This document shows positions 1-8,579 of a stretch of 64,000 nucleotides of DNA, in pieces. Below the pieces are notes generated by a model, which saw nothing but the letters and a program-made list of their open reading frames with translations, was not told the origin of the DNA and searched no databases. The translations under genes were made by a program, and so were the position numbers. Source of the DNA: Ancylobacter pratisalsi. GTDB lineage: Bacteria > Pseudomonadota > Alphaproteobacteria > Rhizobiales > Xanthobacteraceae. The stretch is taken from the NCBI RefSeq assembly GCF_010669125.1, contig NZ_CP048631.1, forward strand, positions 1 through 64,000, written 5' to 3'. How positions within the stretch are numbered: the stretch's first letter is position 1; every line of letters starts with the position of its first letter.

Positions 1-618
1 ATGCAGAGACAGGCTATACGCATCGGCATCGGCGGCCCGGTCGGGAGCGGAAAGACCCGCCTCGTGGAAAGGTTACTGCCGCTGGTCCAGGCCGCCGGCC
101 TGAAGGTAGCGGTCATCACCAATGACCTTGTGACGCTGGAAGACGCGGAGCGGATTCAGAAGGGCGGCCTGATTGATCCCCGCCTTGTCGTGGGCGTGGA
201 AACCGGCGCGTGTCCGCATACAGCGATCCGCGAGGACCCTTCTGTGAACATCGAGGCGGCCGATCGGCTTGAACGCCAAAATCCACTCGATCTCATTCTG
301 ATCGAGAGCGGTGGAGACAATCTGGCATCGTCGTTTTCCCGGGAACTCGTCGACTACTGGATCTTCGTGATCGATTGCGGGGCGGGTGACGATATTCCGC
401 GGAAGCGCGGGCTGGGCTGCCTTCAGGCGGACCTTCTGGTTGTGAACAAGATCGACATCGCCCCTCATGTAGATGCCGATCTCGATCGTATTCGAGCGGA
501 CGTGGCGATGATCCGGCCGGAGAGGCCGAGCCTGTTCACCAATTTGAGGGATGCTGCGGGAGCAGAAGCCGTTTTCGATCATCTCCAGCGCTCCCTGCTC
601 TTCCATGCGCCCATATGA
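1..618 (+). CDS. ureG: Urease accessory GTPase UreG
   Basis: UreG is the SIMIBI-class GTPase that couples GTP hydrolysis to nickel delivery into urease, acting in the cytoplasm with UreD, UreF and UreE. The 205-residue protein has the P-loop GGPVGSGKT at residues 11-19, the metal-binding Cys-Pro-His motif in [13 protein letters not shown], the switch-like ESGGDN and the guanine-specificity motif NKID. Length and N-terminus match the family, so the ATG at base 1 is accepted, although the window starts exactly there. Its stop overlaps the ureD start in an ATGA. The structural genes ureABC are not in the window and presumably lie just upstream. Confidence 0.96.
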   Translation: MQRQAIRIGIGGPVGSGKTRLVERLLPLVQAAGLKVAVITNDLVTLEDAERIQKGGLIDPRLVVGVETGACPHTAIREDPSVNIEAADRLERQNPLDLILIESGGDNLASSFSRELVDYWIFVIDCGAGDDIPRKRGLGCLQADLLVVNKIDIAPHVDADLDRIRADVAMIRPERPSLFTNLRDAAGAEAVFDHLQRSLLFHAPI

Positions 619-1460
619 CCGACGAGGCAACAACCGACGGATGGCTGCATCTCGACTTCGCTCGCACCGGCTGCGGGCAGACCGAGATCATCGGTCGGGA
701 CCAACGTTTTCCCCTTCACGTCACGTCGCCGTTGCGCCTGGATCCGGCAGTGCCGGACATGGCGTTCGTCTATGTGCACAATCCCAGTGGCGGCGTATTC
801 GAAGCGGATCGGCTCATCGTCGAGCTACGACTGCGCCGCCATGCGCGGGTGCATGTTTCGACGCCGTCAGCGACCAAGATTTTTGGCGCCGAGGGTGGTG
901 TGAGTGCAAGCCAGCGAATGACGATCGATATGGAGGAGGGGGCCTATCTGGAATATGTGCCCGATCCTGTCATTCCGCTGAAAATGGCCTGCTACGAGCA
1001 ATATACGCTTATGAGGATGGCGACGGGCGCGACGGCCGTGCTGAGCGAAATCGTCGCCTGCGGGCGCTTCGCGGCGGGCGAGGTATTCGCCTATTCGCGG
1101 CTGCACTTCCGCACGACTGTCGAGATAGACGGCGTGCCGACGTGCAAGGACGCGTTCGAACTTGTGCCCGACAGCATGCCGCTCGGCGGGCCGGGGCTGT
1201 TCGCCGAACACCGCTTCATCGCCACAGTGTTGGTGCTTGCCCCCGGCACGCTGCCAGCGACCCTGGACCGGAGCCTTGATGATGCGGCTCGCTCCGTTGC
1301 CGGCGTCTATGGCGCGGCGTCGATCCTGCCGAAGGGCGCCGGTGTCATTGTGCGGGCGCTGTGCCGCACGCCATCTGCCGCCCGAGAGGTCGTCGATCTC
1401 GCCTGGGGCGAAGCCCGACGGTCGCTGCTCGGCCATCCGCCCCCTCCGATCCGCAAATGA
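615..1460 (+). CDS. ureD: Urease accessory protein UreD
   Basis: UreD (UreH) is the scaffold that binds apo-urease and recruits UreF and UreG for nickel insertion. The 281-residue product shows the family pattern: an N-terminal beta-rich segment with TGCGQTEI, the SPLRL motif and [15 protein letters not shown], followed by STPSATKIF and the conserved stretch around EYVPDPVIP. It overlaps ureG by four bases, which suggests translational coupling, and is followed after nine bases by ureE. The gene order G-D-E-F is unusual compared with the common D-A-B-C-E-F-G layout but the complete accessory set is intact. Confidence 0.93.
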   Translation: MTDEATTDGWLHLDFARTGCGQTEIIGRDQRFPLHVTSPLRLDPAVPDMAFVYVHNPSGGVFEADRLIVELRLRRHARVHVSTPSATKIFGAEGGVSASQRMTIDMEEGAYLEYVPDPVIPLKMACYEQYTLMRMATGATAVLSEIVACGRFAAGEVFAYSRLHFRTTVEIDGVPTCKDAFELVPDSMPLGGPGLFAEHRFIATVLVLAPGTLPATLDRSLDDAARSVAGVYGAASILPKGAGVIVRALCRTPSAAREVVDLAWGEARRSLLGHPPPPIRK

Positions 1461-1469
1461 GGAAAAGCC

Positions 1470-1955
1470 ATGAGGCAAGTAAACGCCATCATCGGACACT
1501 TCGATGATCCCGGGTTCCGCGGCCGGGCGCGTGAAGTCGTGCTGCTCGATGCCGACAATGCCATGCGTCGCCGCCAGCTTGCTCTTTCCGAGGCCGGAAG
1601 CGAGGTCGCCATCGACCTTCCTCATGGCAGCTATCTCCGTCATGGCGCTGTGCTGGCCGACGACGGCGAGACCATCCTCGTGGTCGAGCGCAAGCCACAG
1701 CCGGTGATGGCGATCCGACTGAGCGCCCTGGACACCTCATCGCTGATCACTGCTGCAGCGCGCATCGGCCATTGCTTCGGCAACCAGCATGCACCCATTG
1801 AGGTGAGCGGCGGATCGATCTTTGTCCCGGTCACAACTTCGCCAACAGTCATGGCAGCGGCGGTCGAACGCCTCGGCCTTGAAGGGGTGACGTTCAGCTT
1901 TGTCGGCGTTCCGCTCGGCCTCGATCGGCCGCTGGCGACCGGGCACGCGCACTGA
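1470..1955 (+). CDS. ureE: Urease accessory protein UreE
   Basis: UreE is the nickel metallochaperone that donates nickel to UreG. The 161-residue protein has the N-terminal peptide-binding domain (GREVVLLDADNAMRRR, about residues 20-36) and a C-terminal metal-binding domain with IGHCFGNQHAPIEV, whose His corresponds to the conserved nickel ligand region. It lacks the long histidine-rich tail seen in some homologues and ends in a short GHAH. A GAGG sequence lies ahead of the ATG. Only one base separates its stop from the ureF start. Confidence 0.92.
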   Translation: MRQVNAIIGHFDDPGFRGRAREVVLLDADNAMRRRQLALSEAGSEVAIDLPHGSYLRHGAVLADDGETILVVERKPQPVMAIRLSALDTSSLITAAARIGHCFGNQHAPIEVSGGSIFVPVTTSPTVMAAAVERLGLEGVTFSFVGVPLGLDRPLATGHAH

Positions 1956-1956
1956 G

Positions 1957-2652
1957 ATGCCCCCCTCGCCGCAGCAACTGCTGGCCGTGATGCAGCTCTC
2001 TGATAGCGGACTGCCAATCGGTCGCTTCGCCCATTCGGGCGGCCTCGAAGCGTGGCTGCATCCCCGCGGGGATGTCTGCGAAGGCGACCTCATCCGGTGG
2101 ATCGAGACGAGCCTGCGGTACGCAGCAGCCCGGACGGACGGCGTAGCAGCGGCGCATGCTCACCGGTCGGCCGAATGTGGCGATGTTGCCGGCATGCTCC
2201 GCGTGGATGCCGAGTTGGGCACCTGCAAGCTGAGCGAGACGGCCCGGCGTATGTCGACCAGTTGCGGCCGCCAGCTGGCGGTCCTCGCTCCTCAGTTGTT
2301 CGATAATGGACCCGTGGCGGAATTTTGCGCCTCCATCCGCGCCGAGCGTTCCTCCGGTCATCTTGCGGTCGTGTTCGGCGCTGTGGCTGCGGCTTCGGGA
2401 TTGACGGCGGAGCAGACGGTGTTGATGGAGGTCAGGAGCGTCGTCAGCCTGCATCTCTCAGCCGCGGTCCGCCTGGGGCGTCTTACCGCATCGCGGGCGC
2501 AGGTTGTTCAGCGCCTTCTGGAGCCTGCGGTGATCGTGGCCGTACAGGATGCGCTGAGCCGCGACCTGGATGCCATGAGTTCCAGTTCCTTCGAAATCGA
2601 AATCGCGATGATGGCGGTGCGTCGGCTCGACGGACGGATGTTCGCGACATGA
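1957..2652 (+). CDS. ureF: Urease accessory protein UreF
   Basis: UreF bridges UreD and UreG in the urease activation complex and gates GTPase activity. The start at 1957 is chosen because MPPSPQQLLAVMQLSDSGLPIGRFAHSGG is the typical UreF N-terminus; an in-frame ATG at 1900 would overlap most of the ureE tail. The product is 231 residues and all-helical, with the conserved GLPIGRFAHSGGLE motif near residues 17-30. It ends five bases from the convergent ANTAR regulator gene, so the accessory operon ends here. Confidence 0.94.
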   Translation: MPPSPQQLLAVMQLSDSGLPIGRFAHSGGLEAWLHPRGDVCEGDLIRWIETSLRYAAARTDGVAAAHAHRSAECGDVAGMLRVDAELGTCKLSETARRMSTSCGRQLAVLAPQLFDNGPVAEFCASIRAERSSGHLAVVFGAVAAASGLTAEQTVLMEVRSVVSLHLSAAVRLGRLTASRAQVVQRLLEPAVIVAVQDALSRDLDAMSSSSFEIEIAMMAVRRLDGRMFAT

Positions 2653-2657
2653 GACAC

Positions 2658-3254
2658 TCAGCCCCTGCGCAGCATCTCGATGACCGGAACTGCTTTTCCG
2701 GCGAGTATGTTCTCCGCGACGCTCGCCGCGGTGACGCGGCCTTCCATGGCGGCGCGCCGGATCGCCTGATGGCACGCTTCAAGTGTGCCGAAGCCCGAGG
2801 CGGAAAGAGCTTCGGCGGCGCGATCGATCAACCGCCGCGAGCGCAACGTTTCCTCGATCTTGTCGGTCTTCGCCTTCTGTCGCTGGCTGAAACGATGAAG
2901 CGAGCGGGTCAGCAGCAGTGTCGACAGGATACCGAAAGCTCGGATCGGCTTGGTGACGATTCCGTGGGCGTTCGAGTCCAGAAGGCTGCGCACGACGACC
3001 GGACTTTCGTATTGGAGGATCGCGATCAGCGCGACATCCGGCCAGTCGGGGAGCTGCTCTCCCGTCTCGGAGAGAAGGCAAAGCGCGATGTCGGTTTCGC
3101 GTGTCGGATGCGTCGGGATCGGCCAGTCGGCATAGACCGTGCAGCCTATGCGCCGGATGTGAAGCATCAACTCTTCGCGGTCGCCATCGGCCGGATGGAA
3201 GACCGCAACCCGAAGCGACCGCAATTCCCGGATCATGATTTGAGAGAAGCTCAT
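2658..3254 (-). CDS. ANTAR-domain antiterminator, AmiR/NasT-like
   Basis: The 198-residue protein has an N-terminal pseudo-receiver domain (about 10-125, starting LRVAVFHPADGDREEL) and a C-terminal ANTAR RNA-binding domain (about 130-190, with RRLIDRAAEAL and AIRRAAMEGRVTAASVAENIL). ANTAR proteins such as AmiR and NasT bind paired hairpins in leader mRNA and prevent termination. It follows the AmiC-like gene by nine bases on the same strand, the classical amiC-amiR arrangement in which the ligand sensor sequesters the antiterminator. The likely target is an amide or urea-related operon. The target hairpins were not located. Confidence 0.82.
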   Translation of the reverse strand: MSFSQIMIRELRSLRVAVFHPADGDREELMLHIRRIGCTVYADWPIPTHPTRETDIALCLLSETGEQLPDWPDVALIAILQYESPVVVRSLLDSNAHGIVTKPIRAFGILSTLLLTRSLHRFSQRQKAKTDKIEETLRSRRLIDRAAEALSASGFGTLEACHQAIRRAAMEGRVTAASVAENILAGKAVPVIEMLRRG

Positions 3255-3263
3255 CGGTGCGGC

Positions 3264-4397
3264 TCATTCACACCGTTCGGGCGCTTCATAATAGACAAGG
3301 TAGGGGTCGGGCTTGACCGGTTCTGGCGCCTCCTCGACGATCCTAAAATCGGCACGACCGGTCGTGACCGCGATACGCGGCCGGATATAGGTGTGGCTGT
3401 TGTCCGGATCGACGGTGATCAGTCCTTCGGGGGCCAGATAGTGCTGCCCCAGCACCGCCGCCCGCACCCGTTCCGGATCCGTCGTGCCTGCATCGGCAAG
3501 CGCCTTCGCGAACAGATGGACGGTCGAATAGGCCGCCTCGGCCGGGCCGTCGGCCGGCCGCGCGCTGCCGTACCGCGCGCGGTAGCGCTCCACGAAGCGG
3601 AGATTCTCGGCGGTCTTCAGCGATTCGAAATAGGGCGCGCAGACCAGGTGACCGGCTCCCACCGGCGTGCGCATGGCGCGCAGATGCACCTCGCTGGTGG
3701 TCAGCGCCGCGATCGGCATACGGCGCGCGTCGAGGCCGGCTTCATTATGCGAGTCGTACAGATGGGACGTCCCCGGCCCGATCACGGTCGAGAAGATGAC
3801 GTCGGCATCCGCCTCGGCCGCGCACGCTACCGCCTCGGCATAGGTCTCGTATCCCGCGCTCAGGGGAACGTAGTGCTCGCCGAGGATGGTGCCGCCCACA
3901 TCCTCGACGATGTCGCGTATCACGCGGTTGGATTCCCGCGGGAAAAGATAGTCCGAGCCGATGAGAAAGAACCTCTTCCCGACATGGCGGAAGAGGTAGT
4001 TGGCCAAAGGAAGGTGCGTCTGGTTGATGGTTGGGCCCGTGTAGATGATGTTGGGCGAATATTCAAAACCTTCATAAACTACCGAGTACCACAGCAGGCC
4101 GCCTCGGCGCTCGATCCATGGGAGGACCGCCTTTCGGCTGAACGAGGACGAGCAGCCGAAGATGTTGGCCGCCCCTTCCTCCAGTATCAGGTTGGCGGCG
4201 AGCCGTGCATAGGCCGTGGGATCGGACGCCGGGTCCTTGATGATCGGCTGGATCGCCCGCCCCCCCACGCCGCCTGCGTCGTTGATCTCGTCTATCGCCA
4301 GCAGCGTTCCCTGCAACTGCGAAATTTCCGACATCGACGTCACACCGGAATGAGAAAAAAGTACGCCTACCGGCCAGCCTTCCAATTCGACCTCCAT
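3264..4397 (-). CDS. AmiC-like cytoplasmic amide/urea sensor
   Basis: This 377-residue protein is a type I periplasmic-binding fold homologue of AmiC and of urea/short-chain amide ABC transporter binding proteins. The start GWPVGVLFSHSGVTS followed by LLAIDEINDAGGVGGR matches AmiC closely. There is no signal peptide, which fits a cytoplasmic ligand sensor rather than a transport component. It is transcribed first, then the ANTAR gene. Ligand binding would be expected to release the antiterminator. Its position beside urease genes suggests urea or an amide as ligand, which is inference. Confidence 0.8.
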   Translation of the reverse strand: MEVELEGWPVGVLFSHSGVTSMSEISQLQGTLLAIDEINDAGGVGGRAIQPIIKDPASDPTAYARLAANLILEEGAANIFGCSSSFSRKAVLPWIERRGGLLWYSVVYEGFEYSPNIIYTGPTINQTHLPLANYLFRHVGKRFFLIGSDYLFPRESNRVIRDIVEDVGGTILGEHYVPLSAGYETYAEAVACAAEADADVIFSTVIGPGTSHLYDSHNEAGLDARRMPIAALTTSEVHLRAMRTPVGAGHLVCAPYFESLKTAENLRFVERYRARYGSARPADGPAEAAYSTVHLFAKALADAGTTDPERVRAAVLGQHYLAPEGLITVDPDNSHTYIRPRIAVTTGRADFRIVEEAPEPVKPDPYLVYYEAPERCE

Positions 4398-4488
4398 CAG
4401 CCCGCTTCGGCCCTGCCTTCAGCCGCCAAGCGACCCTCCCCGCCATATAGCCCAATCCTTCCGAAACACAAAAAGAAAGTTAAATAAA

Positions 4489-6048
4489 ATGGCCGCTTCA
4501 GAAAATACTCTAAATATAGGACTGGATTGGGAAGTCGATCTTATTGATCCTCCATGTTCATTTGGAGGCTGGAATACTGGGCGCGTCGTCCAAAACATAT
4601 TCGAAAGCTTGATTGAGGATGATCTCGAAGGTGAGATCGGTGCCACCACGGCACTCATACCTGCACTCGCCGAGCGGGTAACGGTCTCGCCGGACGGCCT
4701 CACCTATCGTTTCGATTTGCGGCAAGGCGTCCGCTTCCACGATGGAGCCGCCTTCGATGCCGAGGCGGTGCGCCTGAACTTCGCCAGGATGCGGGACACT
4801 CTCAGTCCGGTCTATTCGCCGATCGCCGCCAATTACAACCGGATCGGCATCGAGTGGATCGACGCGATCAAACTGGTCGACCCCTTCACCGTGGACATCG
4901 AGCTCGGCAGGCCGTTCCCGGACTTTCTCCGCTACATGACCCAGGAGGATGCGCCCGGGGCGCAGGTGTTCGTCAGCCCTGCGGCGCTGGAGGCGTTCGG
5001 GCCGGACCTGTCGGACCGCGCGCCGGGAACCGGGCCATTCATCTTCGAAGAGCGCTTTCAGACATCTCGCGGCAGCGGAGTCACGCTGCGCCGAAACGAT
5101 GCTTATTGGGGCGAGGCGGCAAAGCTGGAAAAGCTGCGCTTCCTTCCGTTTCCCGATGCGACCGAGCGCCTGACCGCCCTGCTCGACGGCACGGTCGACC
5201 TCGCCTATGGCCTCGACGGAGCCGATCTGGAGGACCTGCAGCAGCGCGGCTTCGTCGTGCATTCGGGCAGCGTTCCCTATGTCTGGTACCTGATCTTCAA
5301 CATGAGCGATCCGGTGCTGGCGGACCGGCGCGTGCGTCAAGCCATCGCCCATGCCTTCGATCGGGAAGCGCTGAGCGACGAGGTGTTCAGAGGACAGACC
5401 CGTACGGCGAAGGGAATTCTACCTCCTGCGTCTCCGGCCTATGATCCAGAGTACGTCGATCCGTACCCCTACGACCTCGACCAGGCACGAAGGCTCCTCG
5501 CACAGGCGGCTCCACCCCCGGATTGGGTCCTGCGAGTCATGTTTGCGACGGCGGGCTCGGCCCAGCTCCAGCCCACTGCAATCATTGGTCGATTGGCCTC
5601 AGACCTCGCCAAGGTCGGCATAAATCTAGAGCTGTGTCCGCATGAGGACTGGGTTGAGTACTGCAAGCACTGGCAAAACGGTATGCCCGCCGGGGTAGGG
5701 GTATCCGAGATGAGTTGGGGTATGTCCTGCGACGTCTGGCTTGATCAGGTTCTACATTCGCGGAACGTCTCCCCTCATGGGGTCAATGCAGGATACTGCC
5801 GTATATACGAGCTTGATTCACTGCTAGAGGCTGCCCGTCATGAGCGCGAAGATGCCGAACGGACGCGGCTTTACCGGTGCGCGAATGACGTCGTCATGCG
5901 TGAATTGCCAGTGCTGCCGGTGCTTACCGTCAACAGCGGAACGGTGGTCCACAGCCCTCGAGTGGCCGGCTTTCGTTATGCCAGACAAAATTGGCATTCA
6001 TTCCGTAATGTAAGCCTTTCTGGCGCCGTCCGCGGGCCACTCGGCTGA
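4489..6048 (+). CDS. Peptide/nickel-type ABC solute-binding protein without signal peptide
   Basis: The 519-residue product belongs to solute-binding family 5 (NikA/DppA/OppA). Diagnostic parts include the N-terminal RVVQNIFESLIE, the segment YRFDLRQGVRFHDGAAFDAEAVRLNF at about 70-95, GTGPFIFEE near 180 and RVRQAIAHAFDREAL near 280. The N-terminus (MAASENTLNIGLDWEVD) corresponds to the start of a mature protein, and no hydrophobic export signal is encoded after this ATG. No permease or ATPase genes follow. Next to urease accessory genes a nickel or nickel-chelate role is attractive, but specificity cannot be read from sequence. It diverges from the AmiC-like gene. Confidence 0.72.
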   Translation: MAASENTLNIGLDWEVDLIDPPCSFGGWNTGRVVQNIFESLIEDDLEGEIGATTALIPALAERVTVSPDGLTYRFDLRQGVRFHDGAAFDAEAVRLNFARMRDTLSPVYSPIAANYNRIGIEWIDAIKLVDPFTVDIELGRPFPDFLRYMTQEDAPGAQVFVSPAALEAFGPDLSDRAPGTGPFIFEERFQTSRGSGVTLRRNDAYWGEAAKLEKLRFLPFPDATERLTALLDGTVDLAYGLDGADLEDLQQRGFVVHSGSVPYVWYLIFNMSDPVLADRRVRQAIAHAFDREALSDEVFRGQTRTAKGILPPASPAYDPEYVDPYPYDLDQARRLLAQAAPPPDWVLRVMFATAGSAQLQPTAIIGRLASDLAKVGINLELCPHEDWVEYCKHWQNGMPAGVGVSEMSWGMSCDVWLDQVLHSRNVSPHGVNAGYCRIYELDSLLEAARHEREDAERTRLYRCANDVVMRELPVLPVLTVNSGTVVHSPRVAGFRYARQNWHSFRNVSLSGAVRGPLG

Positions 6049-6054
6049 GTGGCC
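6035..6054 (+). terminator. Hairpin at the end of the solute-binding gene
   Basis: GGCCACTC-GGCT-GAGTGGCC is a perfect 8-bp stem with a four-base loop that overlaps the stop codon at 6046-6048. There is no long T tract after it, so intrinsic termination is plausible but not certain. Confidence 0.45.
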
Positions 6055-6270
6055 TTGGCAGCGGCCAGGGGTGTGAATCGGCGTGGAATAAGGGCTCTGA
6101 CTCACTTTTGATGTAGTTGAGCGTCTGGGCGGCATTGGTTCACGTGGAGAATCAATGCCATGGGTCAGCATTTGCGGGTCTCAGGGTTGGTGCCAGGCGG
6201 TTTTACTGACGTTGCCCCTCTTAGATAATCCAGCTTGAAGTTCGTTCTGGCCCCGTGAGGGGAGCAGAAC

Positions 6271-6625
6271 ATGAGGCGCAGCCTCATCCCGGAAGAGCAG
6301 ATCATCGGCGTCCTTAAGGAGCACGAGGCGTGGGTGCCGGTCTCTGACCTGTGCCGTAAGCACGGGGGCAGCGATGCCAGCATCTACAGGTGGAAGGCCC
6401 GTTTCGGCGGGATGGACGTATCGAAGGCCAAAACGGCTTCGGGCGCTCCAGAACGAGAACGCTAAGCTGAAGCGCATGCTCGCCGACGCCGCGCTGGACA
6501 ACGTCGCGCTGAAGAATCTCCTGGGAAAGAAGTCGTAACGTCCGCTGCCGAGCGCTGGGCTGTCCCCCACCTCATGGAAGCCATGGGATGAGCGAACGGC
6601 GGGCGTGTAAAGCCGCAAAAAAACC
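6271..6625 (+). pseudogene. IS3-family transposase remnant (orfA plus 5' end of orfB)
   Basis: Reading from 6271, MRRSLIPEEQIIGVLKEHE and LCRKHGGSDASIYRWKARFG are typical of IS3-family OrfA (IS3/IS911 helix-turn-helix). The frame is lost after GMDVSK; the continuation (ENAKLKRMLADAALDNVALK, 6453-6534) is in another frame, so there is at least one frameshift. A short stretch at 6535-6615 resembles the beginning of OrfB (AERW, then MSERRACKAAK in a second frame). The rest of orfB is missing and the creatininase gene ends ten bases later. The remnant cannot encode an active transposase. The 220 bases before it (6049-6270) hold no gene I can support. Confidence 0.8.
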
Positions 6626-6635
6626 AATGGACGTT

Positions 6636-7427
6636 TCACGAATGTCCACGGCCTGACGGGAACTCCCTCGATAGCGCCGCCGCGATGTCCGGCACCACCT
6701 GCGCCAACACGGCCCTGCCCTTGTCGGCCGAGGCGGACTTGGCCGACGACAGAACGCCGGTGGGCGGGATGGGGCGGGTGTCGAACGGATAGACGTCATA
6801 GGGCGGGAAGTCCGCCGCCGGATCATCGGGAATGCGGTCCTGCCGCACCAGATCGGGGCGGATGTGGAGCATGAGCGAGGTCTCCATTACCGCCGCATGC
6901 TCCAGTTCCCAGCTCGGGAAGCCGTTGGGAAAGAGTAGGGCCTCGGTCGCCTTGGTGATGAAGTCCCAGTAGCCGAGCTTGATGATCTTCACTTCCGTGC
7001 GCCCCAGCATGGCCTGATCGCGCAGGGCGAGATCGGCGGCCTCGACGAGGAACCAGGCATTCTCCATGTGCCCGTCGAACAGCACGATGTTGCGCGCGCC
7101 GTGGCGGACCAGTTCATTGATGATGTTGCGGACCAGAGCGATGAACACGTTGGCGTCAAGGCTCAGCGTGCCGGGGAAATGGTTCCCGCCGCCGGATTTC
7201 GGCTGCGACTTATAGCCATAGGCCACCGGCGGGGCGACCATGCCGCCGACCTCGGCCGCCACAGCTTCCGCCAGCGCGGACGGAAGGATCACGTCGGTCA
7301 GGAGCGGCAGATGGGGCCCGTGCTGCTCCACCGAGCCCGTCGGCACGAAAACAATGGGGTTGTCTTTGACCCGATCGGCGAATTCATACCAGGTCATGTC
7401 CGCGATACGGGTCGAGAGGCCGGTCAT
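6636..7427 (-). CDS. crnA: Creatininase (creatinine amidohydrolase)
   Basis: Creatininase reversibly hydrolyses creatinine to creatine in the cytoplasm using two metal ions. The 263-residue protein follows the Pseudomonas putida enzyme over its whole length. It has the metal-ligand motifs SVEQHGPHLPLLTD, YGYKSQPKSGGGNHFPG and DGHMEN, the substrate-gating tryptophans in YWDF and SWELEH, and AVMETSLML. One difference from the P. putida sequence as I recall it is Met in place of Tyr in GH(Y)EN. It is the last gene of the minus-strand operon, 60 bases after the ABC ATPase. Other creatininase-family amidases exist, but the closeness here favours a true creatininase. No creatinase gene is present nearby. 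Confidence 0.85.
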   Translation of the reverse strand: MTGLSTRIADMTWYEFADRVKDNPIVFVPTGSVEQHGPHLPLLTDVILPSALAEAVAAEVGGMVAPPVAYGYKSQPKSGGGNHFPGTLSLDANVFIALVRNIINELVRHGARNIVLFDGHMENAWFLVEAADLALRDQAMLGRTEVKIIKLGYWDFITKATEALLFPNGFPSWELEHAAVMETSLMLHIRPDLVRQDRIPDDPAADFPPYDVYPFDTRPIPPTGVLSSAKSASADKGRAVLAQVVPDIAAALSREFPSGRGHS

Positions 7428-7487
7428 GTAGGGCTCCGCTCAGGGGTAGGCCAGCGACATCGCGCTGGTACCGAAAGGACAACGTCG

Positions 7488-8579
7488 TCACGACGGCAGG
7501 AAGAAGCCCACATCCTGCGACCATCGGGCGGTGATGGTCTGGCCGGGGCTGAGGGGGGCGTTCTCGATCTGGCTGAGCGACTGCTGGATACGCAGTTCCG
7601 CGCCGCCGGCGGTCTCCAGGAACACCGTGACACTGGAGCCGACGAAGTCGAGCGTCACCACCCGTCCTTCAACTTCGTTGTCCGCTCCCATCGGCGCCGG
7701 CGCGAGTTCGATACGGTCGGCCGCGACGACCAGCGTCACCGCGTCGCCGTCCTGAAGGGTGAACTCGGCCGGGCGCGGGGCGAGCGCGGTGCCGAACGGA
7801 CCGTCGACGCGCAGCCTCGTGCCGACGGAAGACGCCGTGCCGGCGAACAGATTATTCCCGCCGACGAACTCGGCGACGAAATGGTTGGCGGCGCGGCGGT
7901 AGATATCTCGGGGCGCACCGACCTGCTGCACCCGCCCCTCATTCATGATGACCACCCGGTCGGCCATGGCGAAGGCTTCGGAATGGCTGTGCGTCACGCA
8001 GATGAAGGTGATGCCGAGCTCGCGATGCAGCCGCACCAGCTCGGATTGCATCCGCACCCGCAGATGCGGATCGAGCGCGCTCAGCGGCTCGTCGAGCAGC
8101 AGCATTTCCGGCTCCAGCGCGAGGGCACGGGCGAGCGCGACGCGCTGGCGCTGGCCGCCGGAGAGCTGGTCGACGCCGCGCTCGGCAAAGCCCGCAATGC
8201 CGAGCCGCTCCATCCATTCGTCAGCCTTCTTGCGGCGTTCAGGCGCCGGCAGCCGGCGCTGCTTGAGGCCGAATTCCACGTTCTTTCGCACGGACATGAA
8301 CGGGAACAGCGCATAGCTCTGCCACACCAGCGGCGCGTCGCGCTCCCAGGGCGCATCCTCATTGAGGCGGCGGCCCCAGAGCCGGATTTCGCCGGAGGTC
8401 GGCTGGTCGAGGCCCGCGATCATGCGCAACGTGGTGGTCTTGCCGCAGCCGGACGGGCCCATCAGCGCGATGAACTCGCCCTTCTCGATGACGAAGGACA
8501 CGTCGGCCACGGCGGCCTGGTCGCCATAATGCTTGGCGACGCGGTCGAGTTCGATCATGGGAATGGCCATGCGCGTCAT
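7488..8579 (-). CDS. ABC importer ATPase, PotA-like
   Basis: This 363-residue ATPase energises the importer formed with the next two permeases and binding protein. It has Walker A GPSGCGKT at 41-48, the Q-loop, signature LSGGQRQRVALARAL, Walker B LLLDEPLSALD, the H-loop CVTHSHSEA and a C-terminal TOBE-type domain of about 120 residues, as in spermidine/putrescine and iron(III) transporters. The start at 8579 is chosen because its ATG overlaps the TGA of the upstream permease; the open frame extends further but only as a shadow of the permease. Context makes creatinine, N-methylhydantoin or a related guanidino compound the likely cargo. Confidence 0.9.
   Translation of the reverse strand: MTRMAIPMIELDRVAKHYGDQAAVADVSFVIEKGEFIALMGPSGCGKTTTLRMIAGLDQPTSGEIRLWGRRLNEDAPWERDAPLVWQSYALFPFMSVRKNVEFGLKQRRLPAPERRKKADEWMERLGIAGFAERGVDQLSGGQRQRVALARALALEPEMLLLDEPLSALDPHLRVRMQSELVRLHRELGITFICVTHSHSEAFAMADRVVIMNEGRVQQVGAPRDIYRRAANHFVAEFVGGNNLFAGTASSVGTRLRVDGPFGTALAPRPAEFTLQDGDAVTLVVAADRIELAPAPMGADNEVEGRVVTLDFVGSSVTVFLETAGGAELRIQQSLSQIENAPLSPGQTITARWSQDVGFFLPS

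Noticed and set aside
2325-4487. A 720-codon plus-strand open frame
   Set aside because: It runs antisense to the AmiC- and ANTAR-like genes, has no domain motifs and is explained by high GC content.
6049-6270. Possible further IS fragment ahead of the IS3 remnant
   Set aside because: I could not match it to a transposase or terminal repeat by eye, so it is left as unassigned.
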